Assembly: GCA_937967685.1 (NCBI GenBank)
Contig: CALBTX010000214.1
Span: 1 to 32,627, forward strand
DNA: 32,627 bases
Source of the DNA: an uncultured Bacillaceae bacterium
Lineage (GTDB): Bacteria; Bacillota; Bacilli; Caldalkalibacillales; Caldalkalibacillaceae
Direction of reading: 5' to 3'
The position numbers and the translations under genes were made by a program. Below, in pieces: positions 15,301-25,224 of the stretch (its first letter is position 1; each line of letters opens with the position of its first letter). The notes under the pieces are model-generated. The model was not told the origin of the DNA and did not search any database. It saw nothing but the letters and a program-made list of their open reading frames with translations.

Positions 15301-16008
15301 TTGAAAGTTGAAAAAATAACGACCAAAAAAATATCTGAGCGGGTGGTGGAGCAGATTGAGCATTGGGTTCAATCCGGCACGGTCCAACCCGGAGACAAAC
15401 TCCCATCCGTCAGGGAAATGTGTGATCTTTTTCAAGTGGGTCGTTCAGCTGTACGGGATGCCCTGACCACTTTAAAAGGCAGAGGCATTGTTGATGTTCG
15501 CCATGGAGAAGGGGCCTTCGTCTGTCAGCCTGACGCCGCGAGCATTTTCAATGAGTGGCTGTTACTGGGCAAAAAAGACATTGGGGACTTGTATGCCGTG
15601 CGCCAGATGTTGGAAATCGGCTCGGTAGAGCTCGCTGCCATCAAAAGAGAGGGGTACGATCTTTTGAACATGAAAAGAGCGATTTTTGACTTGGAAAACG
15701 ATCCCGAAACAAAAGGATGGCAAGCGGATTACGAATTTCATATGGCGATAGCCAGAGCGACGAGAAACGAAGTGCTCGTGCAACTGATGGAAACGCTCTC
15801 AGCAATGATGAAAAAAGCGCTCATCGATTGTTATCGCATTAGTTCCAGCGACCAAGAGGTGGCAGAAATGCTTTTTCGCCAACACATGCATCTGTATGAA
15901 GCCATTGAGCAAAGGAAGCCTTTGGAAGCGAAGGAACGCATGCGCAAACATTTGTCCTATGTTGAAAATTTACTGCAAAACAGCGGAATGGAGGTGGAGT
16001 CGCAGTGA
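15301..16008 (+). CDS. FadR/GntR family regulator (GlcC/LldR-like)
   Basis: 235 aa. The winged helix (about 10-75) has VQPGDKLPSVREMCDLFQV then GRSAVRDALTTLKGRG. The C-terminal FCD ligand domain (about 90-230) shows the metal-site pattern: an acidic/Arg helix, FHMAIARATRN, and FRQHMHLYEAIE with a later histidine. The TTG start at 15301 sits 7 bases from GGGAGG; no ATG fits. Its stop overlaps the glcE-like start (GTGA), so the regulator leads the operon it most likely controls. Ligands of close relatives are lactate or glycolate. Confidence 0.9.
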   Translation: MKVEKITTKKISERVVEQIEHWVQSGTVQPGDKLPSVREMCDLFQVGRSAVRDALTTLKGRGIVDVRHGEGAFVCQPDAASIFNEWLLLGKKDIGDLYAVRQMLEIGSVELAAIKREGYDLLNMKRAIFDLENDPETKGWQADYEFHMAIARATRNEVLVQLMETLSAMMKKALIDCYRISSSDQEVAEMLFRQHMHLYEAIEQRKPLEAKERMRKHLSYVENLLQNSGMEVESQ

Positions 16009-17324
16009 TCGACGCCCTGAAAGACATTGTCGGCGAAGAGCACATTCAAGTGCTGGAAGAAAGGGAACATCCTTTGGGTAATCATGCCCCTTATGTAGTT
16101 TATCCCCATTCTGAACAGGAAATAGCTTCAATCTTAAAACTGGCCAACAAACAGTCTCTTAAAGTGATCCCGATGGGGGGCGGAACTAAAAGAGGATTGG
16201 GCGGTGTTGAACCATCCGGTGATCTTATCTTGTCCCTGCAACGCCTGAAAGGCATTATCGAACATTCGGTCGGCGATATGGTGGTGACGGTATGCCCGGG
16301 TACGACGATGAAGGAACTGTCTGCATCACTGGCCAAACAAGGACAAATGATTCCCATTGATGCCTATTGGCCGGAGAAAGCGACCATCGGTGGGGTGGTG
16401 GCCGCCAATGACAGCGGGCCGAAAAGGATCAGATACGGTTCAGCCCGGGATCATGTCATCGGTTTGCGGGTGGTCTATCCTGACGGGAGGATCATCCGCA
16501 CAGGCGGGAAAACGGTGAAAAATGTGGCCGGATATGATATGAACAAACTGTTTGTCGGTTCAATGGGGACGCTCGGCATACTGAGCGAATTAACGTTGAA
16601 ACTGCGTCCCGTACCTCCATTTGTCAGCCTGGTGTTGCTCACATTTCCCGTTGATGCCCTGGCTGAATTGAAAAACTTTATCGTCAGCATTCAAGATTCG
16701 ACGCTGGAACCGTTCGCTCTGGAAGTGTTGAGTCCGACGCTGCATGAGAAAATGAATCAGCAAAAAGGTTTCGGTTTGGCCATCTCCTTCGAGGACGTAC
16801 AAAAAGCGGTGGAATACGAGGAGGATTGGCTCATATCCCGTCTGCCGCAAGGGGTTGAACGACACATTTTGCGTCAGGAGGAAGCCGGACAATGGTGGTC
16901 CGATTTTACCCGGCTGCCACCAGAAGACACATCGTACACTTCTGTTGAAGATGATGACCAGTTTGAAATTGCCTTGAAAATGGGGAGCAAAAATTTATAT
17001 GCCCTTGACTTGGTCGAACGCTGTCATCAGTTAGGGGAGCAACAAGAACTGTCAGTAAAGGCGCACGGAGGTGCGGGTCACGGTATTTCCCGTGCTTACG
17101 TCAAAGGCAGTCGTGAACGGCTGCTCGCTTTTGTTCAGGATATGCGCGCTTTCGCCGAGGAACTCGGGGGCTATTTAATCGTTCAGCACGCCCCATTAAC
17201 TTTTCGCCAACAACTCGAAGTCTGGGGCCAAAAACCGTCCTTTTTTACCTTGTTGGAAGGGATTAAGCAAGCGGTTGATCCCCATTTGATCCTCAATCAC
17301 AAACGTTTTGTAGGGGGGATATAA
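16005..17324 (+). CDS. FAD-binding oxidoreductase, GlcE-like subunit
   Basis: 439 aa, about 90 longer than E. coli GlcE and nearer GlcD length. The FAD-linked domain (about 30-210) has VIPMGGGTKRGLGG, the pocket segment ATIGGVVAANDSGPKR, and KTVKNVAGYDMNKLFVGSMGTLG. The C-terminal part (about 220-439) is more diverged, with HGGAGHG and the ending DPHLILNHKRF. It starts at a GTG that overlaps the regulator stop and is followed by glcF after one base. It is best taken as the second flavin subunit of a glycolate-oxidase-type complex. The in-order E-F-D arrangement differs from E. coli glcDEF. Confidence 0.85.
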   Translation: MIDALKDIVGEEHIQVLEEREHPLGNHAPYVVYPHSEQEIASILKLANKQSLKVIPMGGGTKRGLGGVEPSGDLILSLQRLKGIIEHSVGDMVVTVCPGTTMKELSASLAKQGQMIPIDAYWPEKATIGGVVAANDSGPKRIRYGSARDHVIGLRVVYPDGRIIRTGGKTVKNVAGYDMNKLFVGSMGTLGILSELTLKLRPVPPFVSLVLLTFPVDALAELKNFIVSIQDSTLEPFALEVLSPTLHEKMNQQKGFGLAISFEDVQKAVEYEEDWLISRLPQGVERHILRQEEAGQWWSDFTRLPPEDTSYTSVEDDDQFEIALKMGSKNLYALDLVERCHQLGEQQELSVKAHGGAGHGISRAYVKGSRERLLAFVQDMRAFAEELGGYLIVQHAPLTFRQQLEVWGQKPSFFTLLEGIKQAVDPHLILNHKRFVGGI

Positions 17325-17325
17325 C

Positions 17326-18744
17326 ATGAGCGGGTCTGAAAACAATGCGGCCGAAGTCCAGGCGGACACTCAATTACCGCCCACAGGTCATTACTTATGG
17401 GAAGATCCACCTGATGAGGATAAATTTTCTGCTTGTGTGCATTGCGGAATGTGTTTGGAGTCTTGTCCGACCTACCAACAACTGGGCCATGAACACCAAT
17501 CGCCAAGGGGGCGGGTGCACGTCATCGCCGCGGTGGCCCAGGGAAAAATGGACATCAACGAAGCGTTTGCCGATCCGGTGTTCACTTGTTTGGATTGCCG
17601 GGCTTGTGAAACGGCCTGTCCGGCCGGGGTTGAAGTCGGAGCACTGATCGAAGCCGCCCGGGGACAAATCCGTCAGGCGATGCCCCTAACCGGATGGAAG
17701 GCCTTCGTCCACCGCTTTTTCTTGAGGGGCATTTTCCCTCATCCGAATCGGCTGCATATGCTTGGGCGCTTGACCAAATTTTATCAAAAAAGCGGTCTGC
17801 AAACTGTCGTTCGCAAAACAGGCTTAAAAAAGATCTTACCCGATCATTTGGCCGAAATGGAAGAAGTCATGCCCGCCGTGCACCGTCCGGTCCTCAAAAC
17901 ATATCCGGAAAAAGTCCCGGCCAAAGGGGAGAAAAAGAACAGGGTGGCTTTCTTTACGGGGTGTATTATGGATGTCATGTTTGCTGATATTAACGAAGCA
18001 ACGGTGCGGGTGTTGACCCGCAACGGCAATGAAGTGGCTATCCCTAAGCAGCAAGTTTGTTGCGGTGCGTTGCACGTGCACGCCGGCGACCGTGAACAAG
18101 GGAAGGCGTTGGCCAGAAAGAATATCGACACCTTTTTGGAAGCCGACGTGGACAAAATTATCATCAATTCGGCCGGTTGCGGATGTGCGCTGAAAGAATA
18201 TCCGGAACTGCTGCGCAACGATGCTGAATATCGGGAAAAAGCGGAACAGTTTGCCGCCAAGGTGGAAGATATCTCCAAATATTTACATGATACCGATTAT
18301 GAGAAGCCAAAGGGCAGAATTGACAAACGGGTCACCTACCATGATGCCTGCCACCTGGCACACGGTCAAGGGATTCGGCATGAACCGCGCCAGGTGCTTC
18401 AGGATATACCGGGTCTGGAACTGGTTGAATTGCCGGATGCCGATCGTTGTTGCGGCAGCGCTGGAATATATAACATCACCAATCCCGAGATGGCCGGACA
18501 ATTGCTGGATCGTAAAATCGATGATGTCCCCGATGATGTCGAGCTGATTTCGATGGGCAATCCGGGATGTATGCTGCAGATGGCCGTAGGTGTGCTGAAA
18601 CACGGCCGCAGAGAGGAAATCGTTCATACCGTACAGCTTTTGGACTGGGCCTATCAGCAAGAAGAGGAAAGCAGCTCCAGAGAGAATGGAGTGGCGGAGC
18701 ATTTGGAAGCGCCGTCCGAAGTGGCGGTGACCAAGGAGGGATAA
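17326..18744 (+). CDS. glcF: (Fe-S)-binding protein, GlcF-like
   Basis: 472 aa. Two [4Fe-4S] ferredoxin motifs lie at Cys37-40-43-47 (CVHCGMCLESCP) and Cys88-91-94-98 (CLDCRACETACP). Two cysteine-rich CCG domains follow, with CCGALHVHAGDRE and CCGSAGIYNI, typical of electron carriers such as GlcF, GlpC and LutA. The final 30 residues are an acidic, serine-rich tail not seen in the second copy. The protein carries electrons from the flavin subunits towards the quinone pool. It is paralogous to the protein at 30060. Confidence 0.92.
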   Translation: MSGSENNAAEVQADTQLPPTGHYLWEDPPDEDKFSACVHCGMCLESCPTYQQLGHEHQSPRGRVHVIAAVAQGKMDINEAFADPVFTCLDCRACETACPAGVEVGALIEAARGQIRQAMPLTGWKAFVHRFFLRGIFPHPNRLHMLGRLTKFYQKSGLQTVVRKTGLKKILPDHLAEMEEVMPAVHRPVLKTYPEKVPAKGEKKNRVAFFTGCIMDVMFADINEATVRVLTRNGNEVAIPKQQVCCGALHVHAGDREQGKALARKNIDTFLEADVDKIIINSAGCGCALKEYPELLRNDAEYREKAEQFAAKVEDISKYLHDTDYEKPKGRIDKRVTYHDACHLAHGQGIRHEPRQVLQDIPGLELVELPDADRCCGSAGIYNITNPEMAGQLLDRKIDDVPDDVELISMGNPGCMLQMAVGVLKHGRREEIVHTVQLLDWAYQQEEESSSRENGVAEHLEAPSEVAVTKEG

Positions 18745-18748
18745 AGCC

Positions 18749-20203
18749 ATGCCTGCAAAAGATGTCGTTGTCCGCGAATTGGCCAAAATGGTCGGTCCCG
18801 GAGGGATTTTGCACCGCGAAGAAGACTTGATGACGTACGAATGTGACGGTTTGACGGTCTATCGAGGCCAGCCGTTGGCCGTCGTCTTCCCTTCAAATAC
18901 AGAGGAAGTTTCCCGGATCGTCAAATACTTGTATGAACATGAAATTCCGTACATCCCCCGCGGAGCCGGAACGGGTTTGAGCGGTGGCGCCACTCCGATG
19001 GGCGGGGAAGTGATTGTCAGTTTGGTACGCATGAAAAAATTGTTAAGCATTGATTATGAAAACCGGGAGGCGGTCGTCCAACCGGGTTATGTCAACCTGA
19101 AGTTGACGAATTCGATTGCCCATAAAGGGTATTATTATGCGCCGGATCCTTCCAGCCAGGCCGCCTGCACGATTGGCGGCAATGTGGGCGAAAATGCCGG
19201 CGGCGCCCATTGTTTGAAGTACGGCGTGACCACCAATCATATTTTAGGTTTGGAGGTTGTGCTGCATAATGGGGAAGTGGTCCGGCTGGGGGGTGCGCCG
19301 GATACTCCCGGTTATGACCTGCTCGGTTTATTGACCGGTTCAGAAGGCACGCTGGGCATTGTGACGGAGATTACCGTGCGCATTCTGAAAAATCCGCAAG
19401 CGAAACAGACAGCCCTCGCCTATTTTGACAGTGTGGAAGATGCCAGCCACGCCGTCTCCGACATCATCGCTGCGGGCATCGTCCCCGCCGCTTTGGAAAT
19501 GATGGATAAAATCGCCATTGAAGGTGTGGAAAAAGCGAATTATCCCGTCGGCCATCCCGAAGGCGTGCCGGCCGTATTGATTATGGAAGTGGATGGCATT
19601 GCCGCCGGCATTGAAGATCAGATTCAAGAAATGGTGGAAGTATGCAAAAAGCGGAACGTACGCGAAATTAAAGTGGCTGAAAATGATCGCGAAAGAGCGG
19701 CGTGGTGGGCCAACCGCAAAACGGCTTTCGGAGCGATGGGCGCCATTTCTCCGGATTATCTCGTTCAAGACGGGGTCATTCCCCGCAGCCGGCTGCCCGA
19801 GGTATTGGCCCGGATTCAAAAAATCAGTGAGGAGTCCGGACTGCGTATCGCTAACGTCTTTCATGCCGGGGACGGCAATCTGCACCCGCTGATTTTGTTT
19901 GACTCCCGCAACGAAGGTGAGACCGAACTTGCCTTGGAAGTCGGATCGAAAACGTTGGCCGTGTGTACGGATGTCGGGGGATCCATTACCGGGGAACACG
20001 GGGTGGGCATTGAGAAAAAAGAGGATATGCGTCTCGTTTTCAGTGACGAAGAAATTGAGGCCCAAACGGAGATTCGCTCCGTTTTCAATCCGCACAACTT
20101 GTTAAATCCCGACAAACTGTTCCCCAGTCCGGCCCGATGCGCCGAAGTTAAGAAAGCCGTCAAAGGGTCGGGCGGTGTAAAACAGGCGGTAAGCGGGCCG
20201 TGA
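18749..20203 (+). CDS. glcD: FAD-linked oxidase, GlcD-like subunit
   Basis: 484 aa, the standard size. The FAD-binding domain (about 35-215) has IPRGAGTGLSGGATP, PSSQAACTIGGNVGENAGG and a conserved GSEGTLGIVTE. The C-terminal FAD-oxidase domain carries VFHAGDGNLHPL, GSITGEHGVGIEK and a final FNPHNLLNPDKLFP. These include the conserved histidines of the lactate/glycolate dehydrogenase family. It is the last gene of the unit, 4 bases after glcF, followed by the hairpin at 20238. The substrate is a 2-hydroxyacid (glycolate or D-lactate); motifs do not separate these. Confidence 0.92.
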   Translation: MPAKDVVVRELAKMVGPGGILHREEDLMTYECDGLTVYRGQPLAVVFPSNTEEVSRIVKYLYEHEIPYIPRGAGTGLSGGATPMGGEVIVSLVRMKKLLSIDYENREAVVQPGYVNLKLTNSIAHKGYYYAPDPSSQAACTIGGNVGENAGGAHCLKYGVTTNHILGLEVVLHNGEVVRLGGAPDTPGYDLLGLLTGSEGTLGIVTEITVRILKNPQAKQTALAYFDSVEDASHAVSDIIAAGIVPAALEMMDKIAIEGVEKANYPVGHPEGVPAVLIMEVDGIAAGIEDQIQEMVEVCKKRNVREIKVAENDRERAAWWANRKTAFGAMGAISPDYLVQDGVIPRSRLPEVLARIQKISEESGLRIANVFHAGDGNLHPLILFDSRNEGETELALEVGSKTLAVCTDVGGSITGEHGVGIEKKEDMRLVFSDEEIEAQTEIRSVFNPHNLLNPDKLFPSPARCAEVKKAVKGSGGVKQAVSGP

Positions 20204-20237
20204 ATGTGGCGATGAAAGCATATCGGTCCACATACTG

Positions 20238-20267
20238 AAAAACCGGGAATGGGTGCTCCCGGTTTTT
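20238..20267. terminator. Bidirectional terminator, glcD / lutC
   Basis: An 11-bp perfect stem (aaaaaccggga with tcccggttttt) with A- and T-runs on both sides. It lies between the convergent glcD and lutC genes, and its right arm touches the lutC stop. Confidence 0.9.
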
Positions 20268-20968
20268 CACTGTTTATCTTCAATCAAAAATATGGTAATT
20301 CGGCCCGGACCGTGCACGCCGATGCTCAGATCCATCTCGATGTCGGCGCTGCGGCTGGGCCCCGTGATCAGGTTCATGCAGGAATAATCTGGCGCATGTG
20401 CCTCAAGCTCAGGCAAAAGCTGGGTGAGACGGGGAACAATTTTTTGCCCGGGTAAAATGATAGCACAAACCGCGGGCAATAAACTGACCAATCTCCCGCA
20501 ATGGCCGCGGTTGTACAAGACGACCGTTCCCGTTTCGGCCAAACCGCGTTCTGCGACGGTGAAACCGACATCCGCTTGTTCCGCTTCCCTGATCAGTGCT
20601 TGGGCCTCTTCGTCTTCATCCCAGAACGCCACGTGATGCTCCTGAAGTGACTGCAGCGTTTGTTGCAGGCATTCGCCCACTGGCGTGGACTGTTTCCAGG
20701 AGATAAGCTTCCTGAATCCATTTTGTTCAAGCCATTCATGAATGTGTGTGCGAAGTTGTCCTAAGGAAGGGACGCGGATGACTTCGCCGCCCAAGCCCGT
20801 TAATGATTTTTCGAAACGGTTGATCAGCTCTGTCTGGCTGTCGTCTTTGTACAGATGATCCCACGGATGACGACGCCACTCCGGTTTTTTGATCTCATGC
20901 CCATGCCGAATGCGCGGCCTGCCTAATCGGTCGGCCAGACGATCAAGAAAAGCTTCTTTATTGGCCAT
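20267..20968 (-). CDS. lutC: Lactate utilization protein C (LUD domain)
   Basis: 233 aa, one LUD domain. The end of the domain shows LITGPSRSADIEMDLSIGVHGPG, the LutC/YkgG signature, and GLAETGTVVLYNRG is typical of LutB/LutC LUD domains. It is the third subunit of the L-lactate oxidising complex. It overlaps lutB by 11 bases, so the two are coupled. Confidence 0.92.
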   Translation of the reverse strand: MANKEAFLDRLADRLGRPRIRHGHEIKKPEWRRHPWDHLYKDDSQTELINRFEKSLTGLGGEVIRVPSLGQLRTHIHEWLEQNGFRKLISWKQSTPVGECLQQTLQSLQEHHVAFWDEDEEAQALIREAEQADVGFTVAERGLAETGTVVLYNRGHCGRLVSLLPAVCAIILPGQKIVPRLTQLLPELEAHAPDYSCMNLITGPSRSADIEMDLSIGVHGPGRITIFLIEDKQ

Positions 20969-22391
20969 CGGTATCCTCTCCTTGATGCCCCTCGCGTTCC
21001 CACCACTCCCGGAAACTCTCGGAAGCGGGTGCCTGCAAATCCCGGCCTTTGGTCCAATTCTTCAGTATGCTTGGCCCCTTCTCAATGTATCCTTCTCTAT
21101 TGGTCAAAGGTTTCAAGGCGTATTTGGCCATCTTGATCCCGGTTTTGTACAAGAAGGGATTTGCTGTTGCTCTGCCGAATGTTCGAAAGGCAAGCTTTTC
21201 CATAAATGGACTTCTTTTTTCTTTTATTTCATCGCGACGCAGATCAATGAGCATGTTATGCAAAGGAATTTTCACCGGGCAGGCTTCCGTACATGCGCCG
21301 CACAGACTGGAAGCGTACGGCAGTTCTTCGTAACCTTCAAATCCTTCCAAAATCGGTGTGAGCACCGCTCCGATCGGTCCGGGATAGACCGAACCGTAAG
21401 CATGCCCGCCGATGTGGCGGTAAACCGGACAAACGTTGATACACGCGCCGCAGCGGATGCAGTTTAATATGGCTTGATATTCAGTGCCCAAAGCGTTGGA
21501 ACGGCCGTTATCGACGATGATGATGTGCATTTCTTCCGGCCCGTCCTTGTCGTTTTCTTTTCTGGGTCCGCTCAGGGCGGTGACATAACTTGTGATTTTT
21601 TGCCCAGTGGCACTGCGGGGCAATAAAGATAACACGGAATCCAGATCTTCCCAGGAAGGCACGATACGCTCCATGCCCATCATGACGACATGGGTTTTCG
21701 GTAAAGTGGTGGTTAATCTGGCGTTCCCTTCGTTGCTGACGAGGACGATCGATCCGGTATCGGCCACGGCAAAATTGCATCCGCTCAGGCCGATATCAGC
21801 GTTGAGAAACATTTCCCGCAGCCGCTTGCGGGCAAATTGGGCCAATGTTTTTGTGTCATCGGGCAGGGGCTCGTCAGTTAACTTGGAAAACAATTCTGCG
21901 ATTTGTTGACGGTTCTTATGAATGGCCGGCACGATAATATGTGAAGGAACTTCTTTGGCCAGCTGGATGATAAATTCCCCCAAATCTGACTCGATCGCTT
22001 GCACCCCAATCTCGTTCAATTTTTGATTCAGATGCATTTCCTCTGAAACCATTGATTTGGACTTAATCACCGTCTTCGCTTCTTTTTCTTTGGCCAGATC
22101 CAATATATATTGAACGGCTTCGGTTTCCGTATCAGCAAAAAAAACTTTTCCTCCGTTTTTTTCCACATTGGTTGAAAACTGATCCAAATAGTAGTCCAGA
22201 TGTTCAATCGTGTGCGAACGAATCGCTTCGGCCCGTGTGCGCCATGCTTCCCAGTTGCCCAATTCCTCGGCTGCGTCCGCTTTTCCTGTCCTCAGTCTAT
22301 GTTGGGCCGCGCGCAGTGATTGTTGTAAAAAAGGGTCGTTGATCGCTTGGTCCACTCTTTCGTCAAAAGAAGGTTTAGCGGCTGGATTCAT
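20958..22391 (-). CDS. lutB: Lactate utilization iron-sulfur protein B
   Basis: 477 aa. The N-terminal LUD domain (about 70-300) has TVIKSKSMVSEEMHLN and GLSGCNFAVADTGSIVL. Two [4Fe-4S] motifs follow: CIRCGACINVCPVYRHIGG and CGACTEACPVKIPLH, and then a helical C-terminus. This is the LutB layout. With LutA and LutC it oxidises L-lactate to pyruvate at the membrane. It overlaps lutA by 17 bases. Confidence 0.94.
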   Translation of the reverse strand: MNPAAKPSFDERVDQAINDPFLQQSLRAAQHRLRTGKADAAEELGNWEAWRTRAEAIRSHTIEHLDYYLDQFSTNVEKNGGKVFFADTETEAVQYILDLAKEKEAKTVIKSKSMVSEEMHLNQKLNEIGVQAIESDLGEFIIQLAKEVPSHIIVPAIHKNRQQIAELFSKLTDEPLPDDTKTLAQFARKRLREMFLNADIGLSGCNFAVADTGSIVLVSNEGNARLTTTLPKTHVVMMGMERIVPSWEDLDSVLSLLPRSATGQKITSYVTALSGPRKENDKDGPEEMHIIIVDNGRSNALGTEYQAILNCIRCGACINVCPVYRHIGGHAYGSVYPGPIGAVLTPILEGFEGYEELPYASSLCGACTEACPVKIPLHNMLIDLRRDEIKEKRSPFMEKLAFRTFGRATANPFLYKTGIKMAKYALKPLTNREGYIEKGPSILKNWTKGRDLQAPASESFREWWEREGHQGEDTDGQ

Positions 22392-23118
22392 ATCGTTTCA
22401 CCCCTTCATATAACAGTTCGGCCACATGACATACTTTGAGAGAGTGACCTAATCGTCTCAATTTGCCTTCGATGTTCATCAGGCAGGCCATATCCGAGCC
22501 GACCAAAATGTCAGCGCCTGTTGACAGGATGTGCTCCGCTTTTTCATCCGCCATTTCCTCGGAGATCGCGGGCATCTTCACCGCAAAGGTTCCCCCGAAT
22601 CCACAGCAGTCTTGGGCATAGGGCAGATCGTGAACCTCTAAACCTTGAACTGAGCGTAAAAGCTGGACAGGTTCGTCCCGTATTTCAAGCCCGCGCATCA
22701 TGTGGCAGGAGTGATGGTATGTTGCCACACCATCATAGCGGGCTTGTACATCTTTTATGTTCAAAACATTGACAAGGAACTCGGAGAACTCATAGACTTT
22801 GTCCACGAGATTTTGAGCTCGGTCTCTCCATTCGTCATCTGTGGCGAACAAATACGGGTAGTAATGACGAATCATGGAAGCGCAAGAACCCGAAGGCGTG
22901 ACAACATATTCGGCATGTTCAAAAGCACGGATCATTTGCTTGGCAGCTTTTTGGGCCTCATCCTGATATCCGCTGTTATAAGCCGGTTGACCACAGCACG
23001 TTTGCTCAGCAGGAAAGTCGATCTGACAACCTTGTCGGCGCAGCAAATGGACAACCGCTTGTCCAACGCGGGGGAACATGACGTCAGAAACACATGTGAT
23101 GAACAATGAAACTTTCAT
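22375..23118 (-). CDS. lutA: Lactate utilization protein A (CCG-domain)
   Basis: 247 aa, the normal length. Two CCG cysteine-rich domains have TCCGQPAYNSGYQDEA and DCCGFGGTFAVKMP, with supporting Cys residues in TPSGSCASMIRH and YHHSCHMMRG. The ATG follows AAAGGGA. It is first in the lutABC operon and divergent from lldP. The layout matches the lactate operon of Bacillus, here with the permease adjacent. Confidence 0.94.
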   Translation of the reverse strand: MKVSLFITCVSDVMFPRVGQAVVHLLRRQGCQIDFPAEQTCCGQPAYNSGYQDEAQKAAKQMIRAFEHAEYVVTPSGSCASMIRHYYPYLFATDDEWRDRAQNLVDKVYEFSEFLVNVLNIKDVQARYDGVATYHHSCHMMRGLEIRDEPVQLLRSVQGLEVHDLPYAQDCCGFGGTFAVKMPAISEEMADEKAEHILSTGADILVGSDMACLMNIEGKLRRLGHSLKVCHVAELLYEGVKRYESSR

Positions 23119-23170
23119 AATGAAATCCCTTTCATTTCTATATTTCGGTCTTCGCCTGCTTTTGTAGTTA

Positions 23171-23204
23171 TTTGTAACAGTATTTTACAGTCGTTTGTAA
23201 CAGT
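23171..23204. repeat. Direct repeat pair in lutA leader
   Basis: tttgtaacagt occurs at 23171-23181 and 23194-23204, with a related ttttacagt between them. The copies lie about 15-50 bases past the predicted lutA start of transcription. Confidence 0.55.
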
Positions 23205-23224
23205 CATATGATCACTTATGTCTA

Positions 23225-23233
23225 AGTATATCA
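23225..23233 (-). promoter_or_regulatory. Extended -10 promoter of lutABC
   Basis: On the minus strand TGATATACT, an extended -10 (TGnTATACT), about 110 bases before lutA. Confidence 0.45.
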
Positions 23234-23244
23234 CGTCCGGATAC

Positions 23245-23284
23245 ATGAATCAGCAATAATCATTGACAGAGCCTATTGATTCAT
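23245..23284. promoter_or_regulatory. Inverted repeat bracketing the lldP -35 box
   Basis: atgaatca (23245-23252) and tgattcat (23277-23284) are perfect inverted arms on each side of the TTGACA box. They are placed as an operator for repression of lldP. Confidence 0.5.
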
Positions 23285-23291
23285 TTATGCT
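23263..23291 (+). promoter_or_regulatory. Promoter of lldP
   Basis: TTGACA (23263-23268), 17 bases, then TATGCT (23286-23291). It leaves a leader of about 150 bases before the permease. Confidence 0.65.
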
Positions 23292-23328
23292 AAATTTAAT
23301 GATTTATAAATATTCCAAAAATATAGTT

Positions 23329-23350
23329 GAGGTGATAACGTATGAGCTAA
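23329..23350 (+). other. Two-codon leader ORF with ribosome site
   Basis: GAGGTG is followed after 7 bases by ATG AGC TAA. A 12-codon frame (MMLKQSTFFTAK) begins 3 bases after the stop, without its own site. Either could affect lldP translation; both may be chance. Confidence 0.3.
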
Positions 23351-23445
23351 ACATGATGCTGAAACAGTCAACCTTTTTCACAGCAAAATGAAACCGTTAT
23401 CAAACTTGTGCGTAGTATAGCATGTTCATTGGGGAGGGAATCGAA

Positions 23446-25218
23446 TTGGGAACGGGTCTATTGTCTTTATTGGCTTTTCTGCCGATCATTGTCGTCGCTG
23501 TGTTTTTAGTCGGATTAAGGTGGCCAGCCAGTAAAGCGATGCCGTTATCATATGTGACGGTTGTTTTGCTGGCCTTATTTGTCTGGCGAGTATCTTTTGC
23601 CCAAGTGGCGGCTGCCACTGTTAACGGAATTGTCGTCGCTGTTTCGCTCTTATTCATTATTTTCGGGGCTATTTTGCTGTTAAATACGCTGCAAGAAAGC
23701 GGGGCTTTACACACCATACGACGGGGATTCACGGATATCAGCCCGGATCGGCGCATTCAGGTCATCATTATAGCCTGGCTGTTCGGCTCATTTATTGAAG
23801 GATCAGCCGGTTTTGGCACGCCCGCCGCCGTGGCGGTCCCGCTGATGGTCGGTCTTGGTTTTCCGGGAATGGCCGCTGTCGTCTCCGGAATGATTATTCA
23901 AAGCACGCCGGTGTCCTTTGGGGCCGTAGGCACGCCGATCATTGTCGGGGTTGGAACGGGGTTAGCGGGGGACCCTTCCATCACAAACAATATGGATGCG
24001 TTCGTCTCTGATATCGGATTCAAAGTCGCTCTGCTGCATGCCATTGGGGGAACGCTCATTCCGCTGTTTTTAGTCGGCATCATGACCAGATTTTTCGGAA
24101 AAAACAAATCGTTCGGTGAAGGATTAAAAGTTTGGAAGTTTGCTTTGTTTGCCGCATTTTCGATGACGATCCCTTATCTCATTGTCGCTTATGTGTTGGG
24201 TCCGGAGTTCCCGGCCATGCTCGGCGGTTTGATTGGCTTACTGATCGTCATTTCTGCCGCGAGGAAAGGATTCCTGATGCCCAAAGATGACGAGATATGG
24301 GATTTTGATGCGAAAAAGAACTGGGACCCGTTATGGACCGGAAGTATCGAACCTCCGACAAATGTGCTGAATCAGGGAAATATGAGCATGATCAAGGCCT
24401 GGACGCCGTATGTGCTCATCGCTTTGTTACTGATTGTCACGAGACTGGATATTTTTCCGTTTGGGACATGGCTGAAATACGTAACATTATCGATTCCAAA
24501 TATTTTTGGCACAGACATTACGGCCAGTTGGGAAATATTGTTTTCACCCGGGTTCATCTTTATCGTTGTTTCCGTGATCACGTACTTCTTGCACGGTATG
24601 ACAGCGGACAACTATAAACGCGCTTGGCAATCTTCCGGCAAAACGATGATTGCCGCTTCCACAGCGCTCATTTTCACTGTGCCCATGGTGCAAGTGTTCA
24701 TTAATACTGCGGGCGGGGCCGCCGGATTCAGTGAAATGCCCATTGCCCTGGCGGACGGAGTTGCCGCTCTCGCCGGTTCGATATATCCGATCTTCGCCAC
24801 GTTCATCGGCGGATTTGGCGCCTTCGTCGCTGGGAGCAATACAGTCAGCAACATGATGTTTTCTCTTTTCCAGTATGGTGTCGGCGAACGGATCGGTGTT
24901 GATCCGACTTGGATGGTCGCTTTGCAGGCCATTGGCGGTGCCGCGGGAAATATGATTTGTGTGCATAACGTTGTGGCCGCTTCGGCTGTCGTCGGGCTGA
25001 CCGGCAGAGAAGGATACGTCATTCGCAAAACACTGCTTCCCTTCGTTTATTATGCGCTGTTGCTGGGTTCTGTCGGCTATTCCATTATGTGGACTTCGAC
25101 AAAAGGCATTTTGAATCTCGGCTCGCTCATCGCCTTGATCATCTGGGCGCTCGCCATCTATTTAATCGCTACCAACAACAGGCGGATGCAATCGATCGAC
25201 AGAGGGTTTTCTTCATAA
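23446..25218 (+). CDS. lldP: L-lactate permease
   Basis: 590 aa from a TTG at 23446 that sits 8 bases after GGGGAGGG. An in-frame ATG at 23422 has no ribosome site, so the TTG is preferred, and either start gives a full-length protein. It shows about twelve to fourteen hydrophobic helices and family segments such as [38 protein letters not shown] and [16 protein letters not shown]. The protein is a proton-coupled lactate (also glycolate) importer of the LctP family. It is divergent from lutABC and feeds that pathway. Confidence 0.93.
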   Translation: MGTGLLSLLAFLPIIVVAVFLVGLRWPASKAMPLSYVTVVLLALFVWRVSFAQVAAATVNGIVVAVSLLFIIFGAILLLNTLQESGALHTIRRGFTDISPDRRIQVIIIAWLFGSFIEGSAGFGTPAAVAVPLMVGLGFPGMAAVVSGMIIQSTPVSFGAVGTPIIVGVGTGLAGDPSITNNMDAFVSDIGFKVALLHAIGGTLIPLFLVGIMTRFFGKNKSFGEGLKVWKFALFAAFSMTIPYLIVAYVLGPEFPAMLGGLIGLLIVISAARKGFLMPKDDEIWDFDAKKNWDPLWTGSIEPPTNVLNQGNMSMIKAWTPYVLIALLLIVTRLDIFPFGTWLKYVTLSIPNIFGTDITASWEILFSPGFIFIVVSVITYFLHGMTADNYKRAWQSSGKTMIAASTALIFTVPMVQVFINTAGGAAGFSEMPIALADGVAALAGSIYPIFATFIGGFGAFVAGSNTVSNMMFSLFQYGVGERIGVDPTWMVALQAIGGAAGNMICVHNVVAASAVVGLTGREGYVIRKTLLPFVYYALLLGSVGYSIMWTSTKGILNLGSLIALIIWALAIYLIATNNRRMQSIDRGFSS

Positions 25219-25224
25219 GATAAA

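Noticed and set aside
19340..20095. 251-residue minus-strand frame opposite glcD
   Set aside because: It is a shadow of the GlcD reading frame; its His/Phe-rich composition is typical of antisense translation.
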